Positions 1 to 12,200 of a stretch of DNA of 64,000 bases are shown here, one piece after another (position 1 is the stretch's first letter; each line of letters opens with the position of its first letter). The notes under the pieces were generated by a model. It had not been told where the DNA came from and did no database searches. It saw only the letters and a list, made by a program, of their open reading frames with translations. Position numbers and translations under genes: made by a program. Source of the DNA: Tachypleus tridentatus (Eukaryota > Arthropoda > Merostomata > Xiphosura > Limulidae); the NCBI RefSeq assembly GCF_004210375.1, contig NC_134828.1:24234400-24298399 (forward strand), written 5' to 3'.

Positions 1-50
1 CTCAGAGTTCGAGTCGAGTGCCTTAACCGGTTAACCTGGCCATGCGGGAC
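1..50 (-). repeat. SINE-T head, cut by window edge
   Basis: Reverse complement of the tRNA-like head of the main SINE family (B-box and A-box regions recognisable). The body lies outside the window. Confidence 0.75.
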
Positions 51-591
51 CAAAGAAAATGGTAATATAGTTTAAACAATATAGTTGGGAAACATGAAAG
101 GTAAAGGATATGGTAGGTAATTATGGTTTAAATAATATACTTGAGAAACGTGAAAGATAAAGGGGAAAAAAAATGAAAACCAAACCTAGAGTTTATAACA
201 ATTTATCCATTACTTTTTTCCAATGAAAATATACATCTTTATTTTGAAGTTTGTTAAAGTATACTTACATACAGACAAGTATAATAGGACAATAAATATT
301 TCTATTTGTCTATTTAGCTCTTTATATTTTTAATAGGTTAAAGTGAGATAATAACTGTCATTTATCTTTTCGTACCTTATCAAATTTAAACTTACGCTAT
401 ATACAGTTTTTTATCTGGGTTAAAGTTTTTCTCTTTCTCAGTTCTTCAATAGAAATGAAGAATCGTACCTCTGACTACTTTGTTAAAGTTCAATGGTTAT
501 TAACATATATGCTTTGCCTGCCATTAAACTCTAAGCTCTGTTATCAACTTGTTGTCCATTTACAAAGTTAATTCGATGTTCAGCCCTTTCC

Positions 592-872
592 GGCCCGGCA
601 TGGCCAAGTGTGTTAAGGCGTTCGACCTGTAATTCGAGGGTCGCGGGTTCGAATCCCGGTCGCACCAAACATGCTCGCCCTTTCAGTCGTGGGGGCGTTA
701 TAATATGACGGCCAATCCCACTCTTCGTTGTTGAAAGAGTAGCCTAAGAGTTGGCCATGGGTGGTGATGATTAGCTGCCTTTCCTCTGGTCTTACACTGC
801 TAAATTAGGGACGGCTAGCACAGATAGCCCTCGAGTAGCTTTGTGCGAAATTCAAAACAAAATAATCAACCC
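592..872 (+). repeat. SINE-T copy, full length
   Basis: Full copy of the main SINE family, here called SINE-T. The 74-nt head resembles tRNA-Thr with a CTCGTAA-type anticodon loop in most copies, an A box (TGGCCAAGTG...) and a B box (GGGTTCGAATCC). A roughly 190-nt tRNA-unrelated body starts CATGCTCGCCCTTTCAG and ends GCGAAATTCAAAAC plus a short A-rich tail. The anticodon region is altered here (CCTGTAA). This is not a functional tRNA gene: no proper acceptor stem closes. Confidence 0.9.
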
Positions 873-1243
873 TTTCCAAAACCGAGTTTCACTACTGGAA
901 ATAATTATGAAAATGGCCAAGGAAAGGGTATTAATAGTTAATATCACGTGGATGACGACCTCTTTATCACATAAAAATGAACTCACTAGAGTACAGTCAC
1001 ATTTTGATAGTTTGTCATCCAACCAGTAGTAAAGCACCACCACACCAGTGTAACTCTTATTAACATACAGACAGTCATATACAATACCCAGTAGTAGTAT
1101 GTGTGTCAGTCATGACTCTCAGAAAAGTAGGGGCCAAAGTGAAGTAATCAGTGTCGGCTGAAAAATTACAGCAAAACTCCATTTTTCAGGGGCTGTGTGC
1201 AGGATACGTGTAGCTGATAAGGGGTCGAATTAATCCAAACATC

Positions 1244-2174
1244 AAACATAATATTAAGTAATTCAGAGAAGGTCGTATACGAGATGAGAGATTGTCGAGT
1301 ACAACATAATATTAAGTAATTCAGAGAAGGTCGTATACGAGATGAGAGATTGTCGAGTACAACATAATATTAAGTAATTCAGAGAAGGTCGTATACGAGA
1401 TGAGAGATTGTCAGACAACATAATATTAAGTAATTCAGAGAAGGTCGTATACGAGATGAGAGATTGTCGAGTACAACATAATATTTAAGTAATTCAGAGA
1501 AGGTCGTATACGAGGTGAGAGATTGTCGAGTACAACATAATATTAAGTAATTCAGAGAAAGGTTGTATACGAGATGAGAGATTGTCGAGTACAACATAAT
1601 ATTAAGTAATTCAGAGAAGGTTGTATACGAGATGAGAGATTGTCGAGTACAACATAATATTAAGTAATTCAGAGAAGGTTGTATACGAGATGAGAGATTG
1701 TCGAGTACAACATAATATTAAGTAATTCAGAGAAGGTTGTATACGAGATGAGAGATTGTCGAGTACAACATAATATTAAGTAATTCAGAGAAGGTCGTAT
1801 ACGAGATGAGAGATTGTCGAGTACAACATAATATTAAGTAATTCAGAGAAGGTCGTATACGAGATGAGAGATTGTCGAGTACAACATAATATTAAGTAAT
1901 TCAGAGAAGGTCGTATACGAGATGAGAGATTGTCGAGTACAACATAATATTAAGTAATTCAGAGAAGGTCGTATACGAGATGAGAGATTGTCGAGTACAA
2001 CATAATATTAAGTAATTCAGAGAAGGTCGTATACGAGATGAGAGATTGTCGAGTACAACATAATATTAAGTAATTCAGAGAAGGTTGTATACGAGATGAG
2101 AGATTGTCGAGTACAACATAATATTAAGTAATTCAGAGAAGGTTGTATACGAGATGAGAGATTGTCGAGTACAA
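1244..2174. repeat. Minisatellite, 58-bp unit, about 16 copies
   Basis: Nearly perfect tandem units of 58 bp containing AATATTAAGTAATTCAGAG and GTATACGAGATGAGAGATTG. Units differ mainly by C/T in GGTCGTATAC versus GGTTGTATAC, and one unit (near 1411) lost 5 bp. It lies upstream of the first GABBR2 exon in the window, presumably in an intron, between two SINEs. The short minus-strand open frame in it is a by-product. Confidence 0.95.
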
Positions 2175-2282
2175 ATGTTGTTGATACCCTTGCTGTGAAT
2201 ATAGGGTTAAACGCTAGCTACCTCGAGAACAGTAAGATTAGTATAAGCTGGCTTCGATTAACGTGTTGCTTCTTGAAAGGTT

Positions 2283-2496
2283 TGGTTTTTGAATTTTGCG
2301 CAAAGCTCCTCAAGGGCTATCTGCGCTAACCGTCCTTAAATTAGTAGTGTAAGACTAGATGGAAGGCAGCTAATCACCACCACTCACCGCCAACTCTTGG
2401 GACTACTCTTTTACCAACGAATAGTGGGATTGACCGTCACATTATAACGCCCCCATGGCTGAAAGGGCGAGCATATTTGTTGTGACGAGTATTCAT
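2283..2496 (-). repeat. SINE-T copy, head missing
   Basis: Reverse-orientation SINE-T body. The tRNA-like head is lost just after the GCGAGCATATTTG junction. Confidence 0.85.
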
Positions 2497-2950
2497 ATAT
2501 TGATAAACTGCATGGCAACATGACAATAAACCGTAACCCTATGAGTACACTTAAAGAACCACGTACAAAATACGAGTGTGTCGTTTATCTAGCACACTTT
2601 ATTTATTTATTAAACTCGCCAGTCAGTTACTATTTGTTCATTGTTAGTGACTGTAGAATCTGTAGCTTGTGGTTTCAATAATTGTTTCCAATACTACATA
2701 CAAAACTATTCAGAGCTAAACTTTGTTATTAACTCGTGATAGTTTGCAGAAATACAATATTAACCCTCGTTGTCATGTGTATATACTCGCATCACACTCT
2801 TTTATTGATTTTATATATACGTTTTTTCCTTGACGTGGATAGGAACTCTAATTTTTTTTAGCCACGCTAAGCTATATATACTCTTTTTTTAAAGTGTTTA
2901 AAGTGCCTCGTGGAATCTTAAGTGCACTTACTTTTGCCTTAACACGTCAG

Positions 2951-3217
2951 TTCTTAAATTCCATGAAATCTGTATCTCGCCAGACTTCAGCGGAGTACTA
3001 TGCTCAGTACAAACAACACTACAACGGAAGCAACAACCGTTTCCATGGTTACGCGTACGATGGGATCTGGGTGATAGCTCTGGCAATTCAAATGGTGAAA
3101 CGGAAACTCCTGGCTAGCGGAAGTCCTAGGACGTTGGAAATGTTCGAGTATAGTGACCCTTTCTGGGGAACCCTTTTCCGAGAGGCCTTCAACAAAACTT
3201 CATTTATTGGAGTGACG
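2951..3217 (+). CDS. GABBR2: GABBR2 exon 1 in window: Venus-flytrap domain
   Basis: Encodes 89 residues in phase 0. It contains [12 protein letters not shown], a hallmark of subunit 2, and ends FIGVT before donor GTAGGC. The acceptor is taken at ACACGTCAG/TTC because similarity to the family (L-S-K-S-V-S-x-x-T pattern) begins there. The open frame runs on upstream to 2894, but that part does not look like the family, so its ATG is not a real start. A potential N-glycosylation site (NKT) precedes the exon end. Confidence 0.88.
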
Positions 3218-6200
3218 GTAGGCGTCACCTTTTTGTCAAACGTTTTCGTAAATTTGATTTTTAGAATGTTGCGATCAAATCATATCATACTCACGATAGC
3301 TAACACTACATTAACGTTTTTTAAAATAATAGCATACGTCACTGTAGCCTACCATCATTGAAAAAAAAAAAGAACCACTCATTCTGTGTTACAAGTCAAC
3401 AGAATACTTCAAATTGTTATCGTCACTTTGTATAGTGTAGAATAACACGATAGTTTCAAGTTTTAAACTATATTGTTCATCCTTAGTTTGGATTTGATGA
3501 CGATAAATATTTGTTAAACGTTAATAGATTTTCCTGTTTCTCTGCAGGGGTCAGTTAGCTTCTTCAGAAATGAACGGAGAGGCCTTGTCCTACTCAAACA
3601 ATATCAAAGTAAGTTTTATTTTATCATCACTTTTTATCAGAGATTTCTACATTCTTCTCTTTTTGCGTTTTCTTTTGTTTCGTTACTTATAAAACTTAGA
3701 ACTTCTAGATCTCAACGAATGTGTTTACATAAATTTTTATTGAGACAATTTAAATAAGTTGTGATTTTAAATTAATATTTCATTAGCATTGTATTTAATT
3801 TTATCCATCAGATGGCGCTGAGGTGAAAATTGGTGAATACGATTCTATTTCGAACAGGCTGAAGCTTTACAAGGATGCGAAAATAATTTGGAATGGTAAT
3901 CTGTTTAAACTACGTAACATTTAAAATTCGCTCTTATAGTCATTTTACTGAATATGAGTCTCTAATATCTCTAAAGTCGTATGTGAGCAATTGGTAAAGT
4001 TTAAATTAAGTTGAATGTGGCTGTTTCGCTCTAATTCGAGACATAATTCAGAGACGACATTAAGCGCCTTTCTCATTTGACAAATTGGAGGTAATATATA
4101 GTTTATGATTGACTTATGATAATTAATTTGCGTTTTTTAACAAGGTTTATATAAAATTAATTTTAAATAAACTTGCCTTCATCCACTATCTTAAAATAAT
4201 TTTTATGTTGTCATAAGTAATTATTGCAATAGTCTCTCACTTAAATAGTGAAACAAATATTTTCAAGTATCTTGAAAACTAACTAGCCTACATTTTGGCA
4301 GCCATATGAATTTACAACTTGAGGATTTTAGTGTCAAAATATAGTTTGGTAACAATGATTTTTAAAATCAGTTGGTTCAGGTCAGACTAGAGAAAGTTGT
4401 TAAACCTTTAATAAAAAAAAGTACCTCTTGAGACCTTGTAGTAAATGAACGCTGAGATTACTCTTTAATATGGTCCTCAGAGATTACTTATTTAGTGTGG
4501 TCCTCAGAGATAACCTATTTGGTGTGGTCTCTGAAAGTATTTATTTAATGTAGTCTTTGAGATTACTATATAGTGTAATCTGTCAGATTGGCATATACTC
4601 TGATCTGTGATATTACCATCTATTGTTGTTTTAGAGATTAACACCTAGTGCGATCATATTATCATCTAGTGGTATGTGATATTATTGTCTATTTTTTTTT
4701 CTGAGATTACCGTTTAGTGTATTCTTTGAGGTTATTATCTTGTGTTGTCCTGAGAGATCAACACATAGTGTAGTCTGAGATTATTATTTAATGTTGTCCT
4801 CAGAAATTAGGATGTATTAGGTTGTCCAGAAATAAGTGTCATTTTTAAACTGCGAAGTTTGGAAAAGTATAAACCAGTGTTGTAGACATTCTTTAATCAA
4901 GGAAAGCACCATTTGCTTCAACACACTTTTGCCAACGTGTAACCCTGCTTCAGAAATCAGAGTTTCTATGCTCAATGAACTCCCTAAAAACTTCTTCTGC
5001 AGCTGTCTGGTTTTGAAAGCGTTTATTGTTAAAAATTTGTCAAAGTGCTTGAAAAAATGAAAATCTGCAGGAAAAGGTCTGGGGAATAAGGTGGATGAGG
5101 CAGAACCTCGATTTTCAATTTGTTCAATTTTTGGAGCGTCATCCTTGACAGGTCTCATAACGCCGATTTTGTTGATCTTCAGTTAACTCGTGCGGAAGTT
5201 GGATAACCCACTTATCCAACCTTTTCATCTTTCCAATCGCACTCAGATGGTTGGAAATGCTTGATTTCTTTGTGCTTAGCTTTTCTACAAGCTCACATAG
5301 TGTTGTGCAAAGGTCTGTCTTAACTGCTTCCCTTAGTATATTTTCATCTAAGGATGGCTTCCTTCCATGACCATCGCGGTCTTCAAGACTTTCATCTGCT
5401 TTAGAACCAACGTTCAGTAACAGATCCATGGCCGAATGCCTGGTTGATGTTCCGTGTAGTTTCGGCAGCTTTTCGTTCAAGTTTGAAGTCGAAGAGGAAA
5501 ATCAGACAAAATTCCTTCTTGTCCATGCTGTCTTGGGGGTTGTGAAATTTACTCTGAGTAGAGTTAAAACAGCAGACAATTAAGACACCTTGTAAGCGAT
5601 AAACGTTGGTTTAAACCAACCAACCAACGATAACTTCAGCTTCTGAATGTCATAGTGAGAATTCCGACATTCATTTCTGGGCAACCTAATAGTTTGGTCT
5701 CTGAGATTACCATCTAGTATTGTTCTCAGGGATTACCATCTAGAGTGATCACTGAGATTATCTAGTGTGATATTTGAGCTTATAGTATAGAATGGTCTCT
5801 GAAATTATATCTAATCTTCAGAGATTACCATTTAGAATATTTTCTTAGATTACCACATAAACTTTTCCTCGAGTATTACCGTATAGTGATTATTATATAG
5901 TGTTGTCTTTAGTGATTACCACCTAACGTGGTCTTTGATATTAAAGTATAATGTGGTCCTTTGACACACTGTTAGCTTTCGAGTGAATATCATATTTTAC
6001 ATTTCTGGTTAAGTAATTTTATTTACAGCTGTGGAAAGTTAGTAAACACGAGACATGTTGAAAATAGACCCACAAACACGTTCATGTTTAGAGCATTATA
6101 TATATCTTTGTTTAAAAGTAATAACTAGTCGCCAAAGTTTAAAATAATATATATTTAAACCTCTTAGTAAGCACCGGTCACACTAAAACAACCATATTCG

Positions 6201-9200
6201 ACAAATATATTAAAGTTTCTTAACTTCAAAATGTCGAAGTTCAAGTGTGTAAGACTACCAATAGCCATGTTACAGTTTTATTCATTTGTTATCACTAGGT
6301 GTCAATGGTCCTCCACCAGATCGGACTCTGATCATCATCCAGCCCTCTAGAATCAGCCTGACAATCTACGCCATCATTGTAACCTTTGCCCTCTTGGGAA
6401 TTATTATGGCATCCAGCTTTCTTGTTATTAACATACGTTTTAGAAACCAGAGGTATAATCTAACTTCTAAGTTGAATTTTGTAATTTGTTGGAGTTATTT
6501 CATAATTGTAGAAACTAGAGCATACGTCATCAAACAAATAAAATCCATTTGTGGTTAAAACACAGCAAGAGAAATTCTCAGGTTTCTTCTACTGAATAAA
6601 GTGGCAAAAAATGCATACTTGTAAATTACAGTAAAACGAAAACTAAATAAATTAGATTTCTATTCAATTATTATTGTAACTGTATTTTTGGTAATTTAAT
6701 TTGTATGCTTGTTAACTGGAGGGAACATGATGCAATTTCGAGAAGGATCGTGAAGGTTAAACGTTTTATAGAATCTAGAAATTGCATGCAATATGTAGAA
6801 ATAAGAATATACTATAAATACGAGTACACTATAAATAAGAGTACACTATAAATACGAGAATCGTATAACTAAAGGGGTAATTAGTTTAGTTCCAGTCAGC
6901 GAGTTATACATTTTGTAAGCTGAACAGTGAATTATTGAACATGTTATTGATTGATTAATAAGAATATTCTTGCATGTATATGATGTAAACTTTGTCTGGG
7001 AAGTAGGTTTTAATATTAGTCTCGGAATTTCTATACAAATGTTGTTTGTAAAGTTAGGCCTACAAGTGAATGTAGCTAATAACAAATGTTATAGGAGAAA
7101 TAATAATAATTTGTTATGATTACATGGACTGGACTTTCACTTTTTTTCTATATAAAATCATACAAAAGAACCTATGTGTGGGTGCGTGTGACTTTTTTAT
7201 AGCAAAGCCATATTGGGCTATCTGCTGTGTCCACCGAAAGGAATTGAATCCCTGATTTTAGTATTGTAAGTTCGTAAACTTACTACTGCCCTGTCTCCAG
7301 CTGGTACAGCGGTAAGTCTACGGATTTACAACGCCAAAATCAGGGGTTCGATACCACTCGGTGGACTCAGCAGATAGCTCGATGTGGTTTTGCTATAAGA
7401 AAATCACACACACACACTACTGTCCTATCGAAGGGAAAAAGAACCTATACAACAATAGAACGTAAAACGTCAGTATCGAACTTTTAGTTGCCGTGCCCCG
7501 CTAGTACAGCACAAGAATTTTAGAATGCTAAAATCAGGGGTTCGATTCCCCTCGGTGAACTCAGCAGATAGCCCGATGTGGCTTTGCTATAAGAAAGCAC
7601 ACACACACTCAGTTGCCGTGAAAGGCCTCACTCAGCAATTATTATAAACGTCTAGACTCTAGAGGGAACATAACCAGGTGCTTAAGGCATTCGACTCGCA
7701 ATTTGAGAGTAGCAGGATCGAATCCCCGTCACACCAAACCCTTTCAGCTCTAGGGTGTTATAATGTTACTGTCATTTCCCACCATTCGTTAGTAAAATGT
7801 ACTCCAAGAGTTGGCGGTGGGTGGTGATAACTAGCTGTTTTTCCTCTAATCTTACACTGTTAAATTAGGGACGGCTAGTGCAGATAGCCCTTGTGTAGCT
7901 TTGCGCGAAATTCAAAAACCAAACCAAACCTTTCAAGTAGCTACATATTAATCGAAGCCATCTTATACTAAGAAACCTTAAAAGAACAAACAGATGTAGC
8001 ACTGTATTTATTGTAAACATGTCTGATTTTACATTTTTCGTGGGAGGTCTCACTTAGCCATCATGATAGTTATCTAACTGTAGTAATGTAATTATTATAA
8101 ATATGTCTTGTTTGTGTGTCGGAAGTTAAGTACAAAGCTACACTATTGGGTATCTATGCTCTGCCTATTATAGGTATTGAAACCCGGTTTCTAGCGTTGT
8201 AATTCCACAGACATACTGCTGTACCATTGAGGGGCATAAATATGCCTAATTTTACCTATTTTTTGAGAGGCCTCTCTGAGCAGTCATGATAAATATCTAC
8301 ATGTGGTCGTGTATTTATTATACCAAATCTGACTTTTTTGTAAAACGTCTCACTTAACAATCACGGTAAACGTCTCGGTGTATTAGTGTATTTATTATAA
8401 GTATTTTTAATGTTACGTTTTTCTTGAGAAGCCTCACTTAACCATCACGATAAATGTCTATCTGTGCCAGTTTATTATAAATATACATGATTTTATCCAT
8501 TGCATGGGAGGCTTCACTTAGCAATCAAGCTAAATGTCTATGAATAGCAGTGTATTTGCTACAGATAGCTATAATTTTAACGAATTACTCATATTTATTC
8601 CAGGTATATCAAAATGTCCAGTCCTTACCTAAACAATGTCATCATTGTTGGTTGTATGTTAACGTACACCAGTGTCATTCTTCTGGGTATTGATAGCAGC
8701 TTGACGAGTGAACATAACTTTCCATATATATGTGCTGTAAGTTGGCATGTTTACTTTATTAACTTATAGACGAGATCAAGCCTCGGGTTAACCCTCAAGT
8801 TCTTGATTTCTTTTTATAAAGTTTACTATAGGTTCTGATGATCCACGTATTTTATCATGTTATGTTTTGGCCTGTTACAACGCCTCTGTAAAGGAACGAC
8901 ATTAATAAAATGGTGAAATCTCTAATTTGTTCTCGTGGGATCTGCGTAGTTGTTGGAGGGATTAATTGCCATAATGAGGGTTTATTTTTGTTTAGATGTG
9001 TGGGTGGGGATCGTATATTGGATGACCCCAGTAACCAATATCATGCACTTTGAGGAATTTGGTGCCTAAATAGTTATTTGTTTGTTTTAATGCTCGAAAA
9101 GCCATTGGTTGAGACAGAAGGGGAGAAAATCAGGGGAAGAGAATATAATTGATATTAAATTCCAAATCAAAACAAGCTTAGAGTGAAACTAAAATCAACC

Positions 9201-12200
9201 TGATAATAATGTACAGCTAATTAAGCCTACTTTTGTTAGGTTTATACTTATTAAAATTAGATTTTTTTTTTTTTTCATAAGTTGGGTACTTTCGCTGTCA
9301 ACGGTGTTTTCGGCCGTAAACCCAATAATATCTCACAAGGTTCAGCCAGAGTGGGACGTTTAGGGTAGTCTTAGGTACATATTTTAGGTTAACAGTGCAT
9401 AGCAATTTTTATAATAATAGTATAATACTACATGTTATTGTATGAACTGTGTTATCAAAATGTGGAATGGGCAGGTTGTTAGGGCGATCGACTTGCAGTT
9501 TGAGGATCGCGGTTTCGAATCCTCGTCTCATCAAACATTCTCGCCCTTTCAACCGTGGGGGTGTTACAATGTTACGGTCGTTTCCACTATTCGTTGAAAA
9601 TGGAGTACCCCAAGAGTTGACGGTAGGTGATGACTTCCCTTAAATTAGGAACGATTAGCGCAGACAGTCCTTGCGATATATAAAACTCATAGTATCTTTT
9701 TGCTTTTTCCATACATAACAATAGTGTTAACTATTTTAATTGTTTTATGTACTCCTAAATACTTTCATAGTTTCATATAGTGCCTTATATTTGGCCCGAC
9801 ATGGTCAAGTGGGTTAAGGCACTCGACTCGTAATCCGAGAGCCGCGGGTTAGAATCCCCTTCACACCAGACATGTTCGCCCTTTCAGCCATGGGGGCGTT
9901 ATAATGTGACGGTCAATCCCATTATTCGTTGGTAAAACAGTAACCCAAAAGTTGGCGGTGAGCGGTGATGACTAGCTGCCTTCCCTCTAGTCTTAAATTG
10001 CAAAATTATGGATGGTTAGCGCAGATAGCCCTCGTGTAGCTTTGCGCGAAATTCAAAACAAGCGTTATATTTTAACGGTTTTGTATGCTATTAAATGCAT
10101 TTATGATTTCACAAGCTGCTTTGTATCTTAGTAATGTCATATTCTATTAAGTAATTGTATGGTCTTATATACTGTCTTATATTTTAGTGATTTGTATAGA
10201 CTGTTACATGCGTGTATTGTTTCATATGCTGCCTTACACTTTAATGCTTTTCACATCGCACTAGTTTTTTGAATAGTCTATGATGTTCTTTTATAGGCAA
10301 GGGCATGGGTCCTGATGAATGGTTTTTCTCTGGCCTTTGGATCTATGTTTAGTAAGACGTGGAGAGTCCATGCTATTTTTACAAACATTAAGTTGAATAA
10401 GAAGGTAAGGATAGTTGTGTTTGGTTTATCAAGCTTTAAACCTGTATCAAGTCAGAGGAAAAGTGATCTGAGCTTATTGTTGTACGAAAGGAACTCTTGT
10501 GTAAAAGAGAGGAACTATTTTACTGCTCGGATTCATTTTGGCTCAACATCTGCATTATAGACAAATATGTCATATTCTTTTATGTTTTACGTCATTACAA
10601 TGCCTAATGTAAACTAAATGATTAATCCTAGCTTAACCTTTATCTACCCCTGGCTTGAATTAACACTAACTCTGCATTTATTGTTTCTCACTTTACATTT
10701 ACTAATCACAATGAAAGCTAATCCTTAGTTTACCTAACCTAACCTAAACGAGATCTTAATTAACTTTACTCCAACTGGCTCAGCCATAAGTTTCCAGGTT
10801 TATAACACTAAAACCCGAGTTTCTATACTCGTGATTGGCACAGAACAGATATCCCTTCGTGTAACTTTGCACTTAAGAACAAGCAAACAAGCCTTAACTT
10901 CACCCTCGCCTAAATTTAACATAAACGAAATTAACTTTATCCTTAAGTAAATCAATTCCAAAAGCTATCATAATAGAAACTAATCTTAAATTGAATAAAC
11001 ACCATAACTTTACCCTCTCCCAATTTGAACTAACCCTAACTTGCCCTCACCTAACTAAGTTAAAAACACCATAACTTTACTCTATCCCAACTTGAACTAA
11101 CCCTAACTTTACCCTCGCCTAACCTTAACCTGAAAACACCGTAACTCTACCCTCTCCCAACTTGAACTTAACCCTAACTTTACCCTCACCTAACCTTAAT
11201 CTAAAAACACCGTAACTTAAACTAACCCTAACTTTATCCTCACCTAACCTTAATCTAGCTTAATTTAACTCTGAAATTCACGGTTCGTGTGATCTGTTGA
11301 AAGAAATTCAATTTTTTATGCTTAAAAAACAATCTGCTCGTGCAAGTGTTAAACGAATCATAAGGAAAACGCCATTAATACAAAATTATTTATGGTCATG
11401 GTTTTAAGTATATGCTAGCTATGTGTTATATCTAACTTCTATGTCTACACGTAAAAGGAAAACAATTTTAATCAAGAAATTCGAAAGCAATAACTAGTTT
11501 TAATTTTATAGTTCTGGTAAGTACTGTTAAGTTGATCTGTGTGAAGATAGGCTTGACTTAACAGAAATAATTAATACGATTTTAATTAACTATTGCAATT
11601 AATATCTACCCAAAATAGTATTGTAATAATGTTTTCCCCGTCCTCATTGAAACTTTGATATTAATATTTCTAAACTATACAGCAATTCATAGACTAAAAT
11701 AGCTTTTATGTGTTATATAATCAATAATTACGACAGATAATTGTAAATTTTCGCTCTAATTAGAAATTTCAGAAGTCAATCTTATTTGGCTCTCACGTGG
11801 CTTGAGGAAATTAGGTTTAGTAGTAACATATTTCTTTGCCCAGCGTTAACGAGATCTGAGATTAACGTTATAACTTTCTACACACGAATACCCTGTTCTA
11901 ATAAATCGCTACGTAAGTTTTGTGTTTAGGCTTATCTTACATTACGCTAATTTCTTTAATTTGTGGTGACCCATGCATGATAATAAACAGCTCTCATTAG
12001 TAATAAAATCCCATCTTAGAATAAACGTTCGAATACAAATGATATTTACATTCCCCTTTTGAAGTGAAATAGTGATTATATTTTTCTCTACTGTGAATTA
12101 ACCTTTCCCATATTGAGAGTTTATGGCAACCTAATGTCGTGTCTCATCTTAGGTCATCCAAGACTACAAGCTCTTTATGGTCGTCGGAGTTCTGGTCCTC

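Larger units (their letters stand above)
3896..6298. other. Intron: degenerate GAGATTACC repeats split by a mariner
   Basis: About 4430-4815 and 5690-5960 hold degenerate tandem units built around GAGATTACCATCTAGTGTGG, spaced roughly 35-45 bp. The two halves are separated by the mariner at 4817-5689, so the array predates the insertion. I see nothing else in this intron. Confidence 0.7.

Noticed and set aside
592-665. tRNA-Thr gene (and similar heads in other SINE copies)
   Set aside because: Internal promoter boxes and anticodon-like loops are present, but acceptor stems do not pair and each head continues into the SINE body.
1244-2174. CRISPR-like array
   Set aside because: The repeats are contiguous head-to-tail units without spacers, in a eukaryotic intron; this is a minisatellite.
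2894-2950. ATG at 2894 as a translation start of the receptor fragment
   Set aside because: Family similarity starts only near 2951, where an acceptor-like CAG occurs; the upstream residues look like translated intron.
7296-7365. tRNA-Val gene
   Set aside because: It is the head of SINE-V copies repeated across the window, with mismatched stems.
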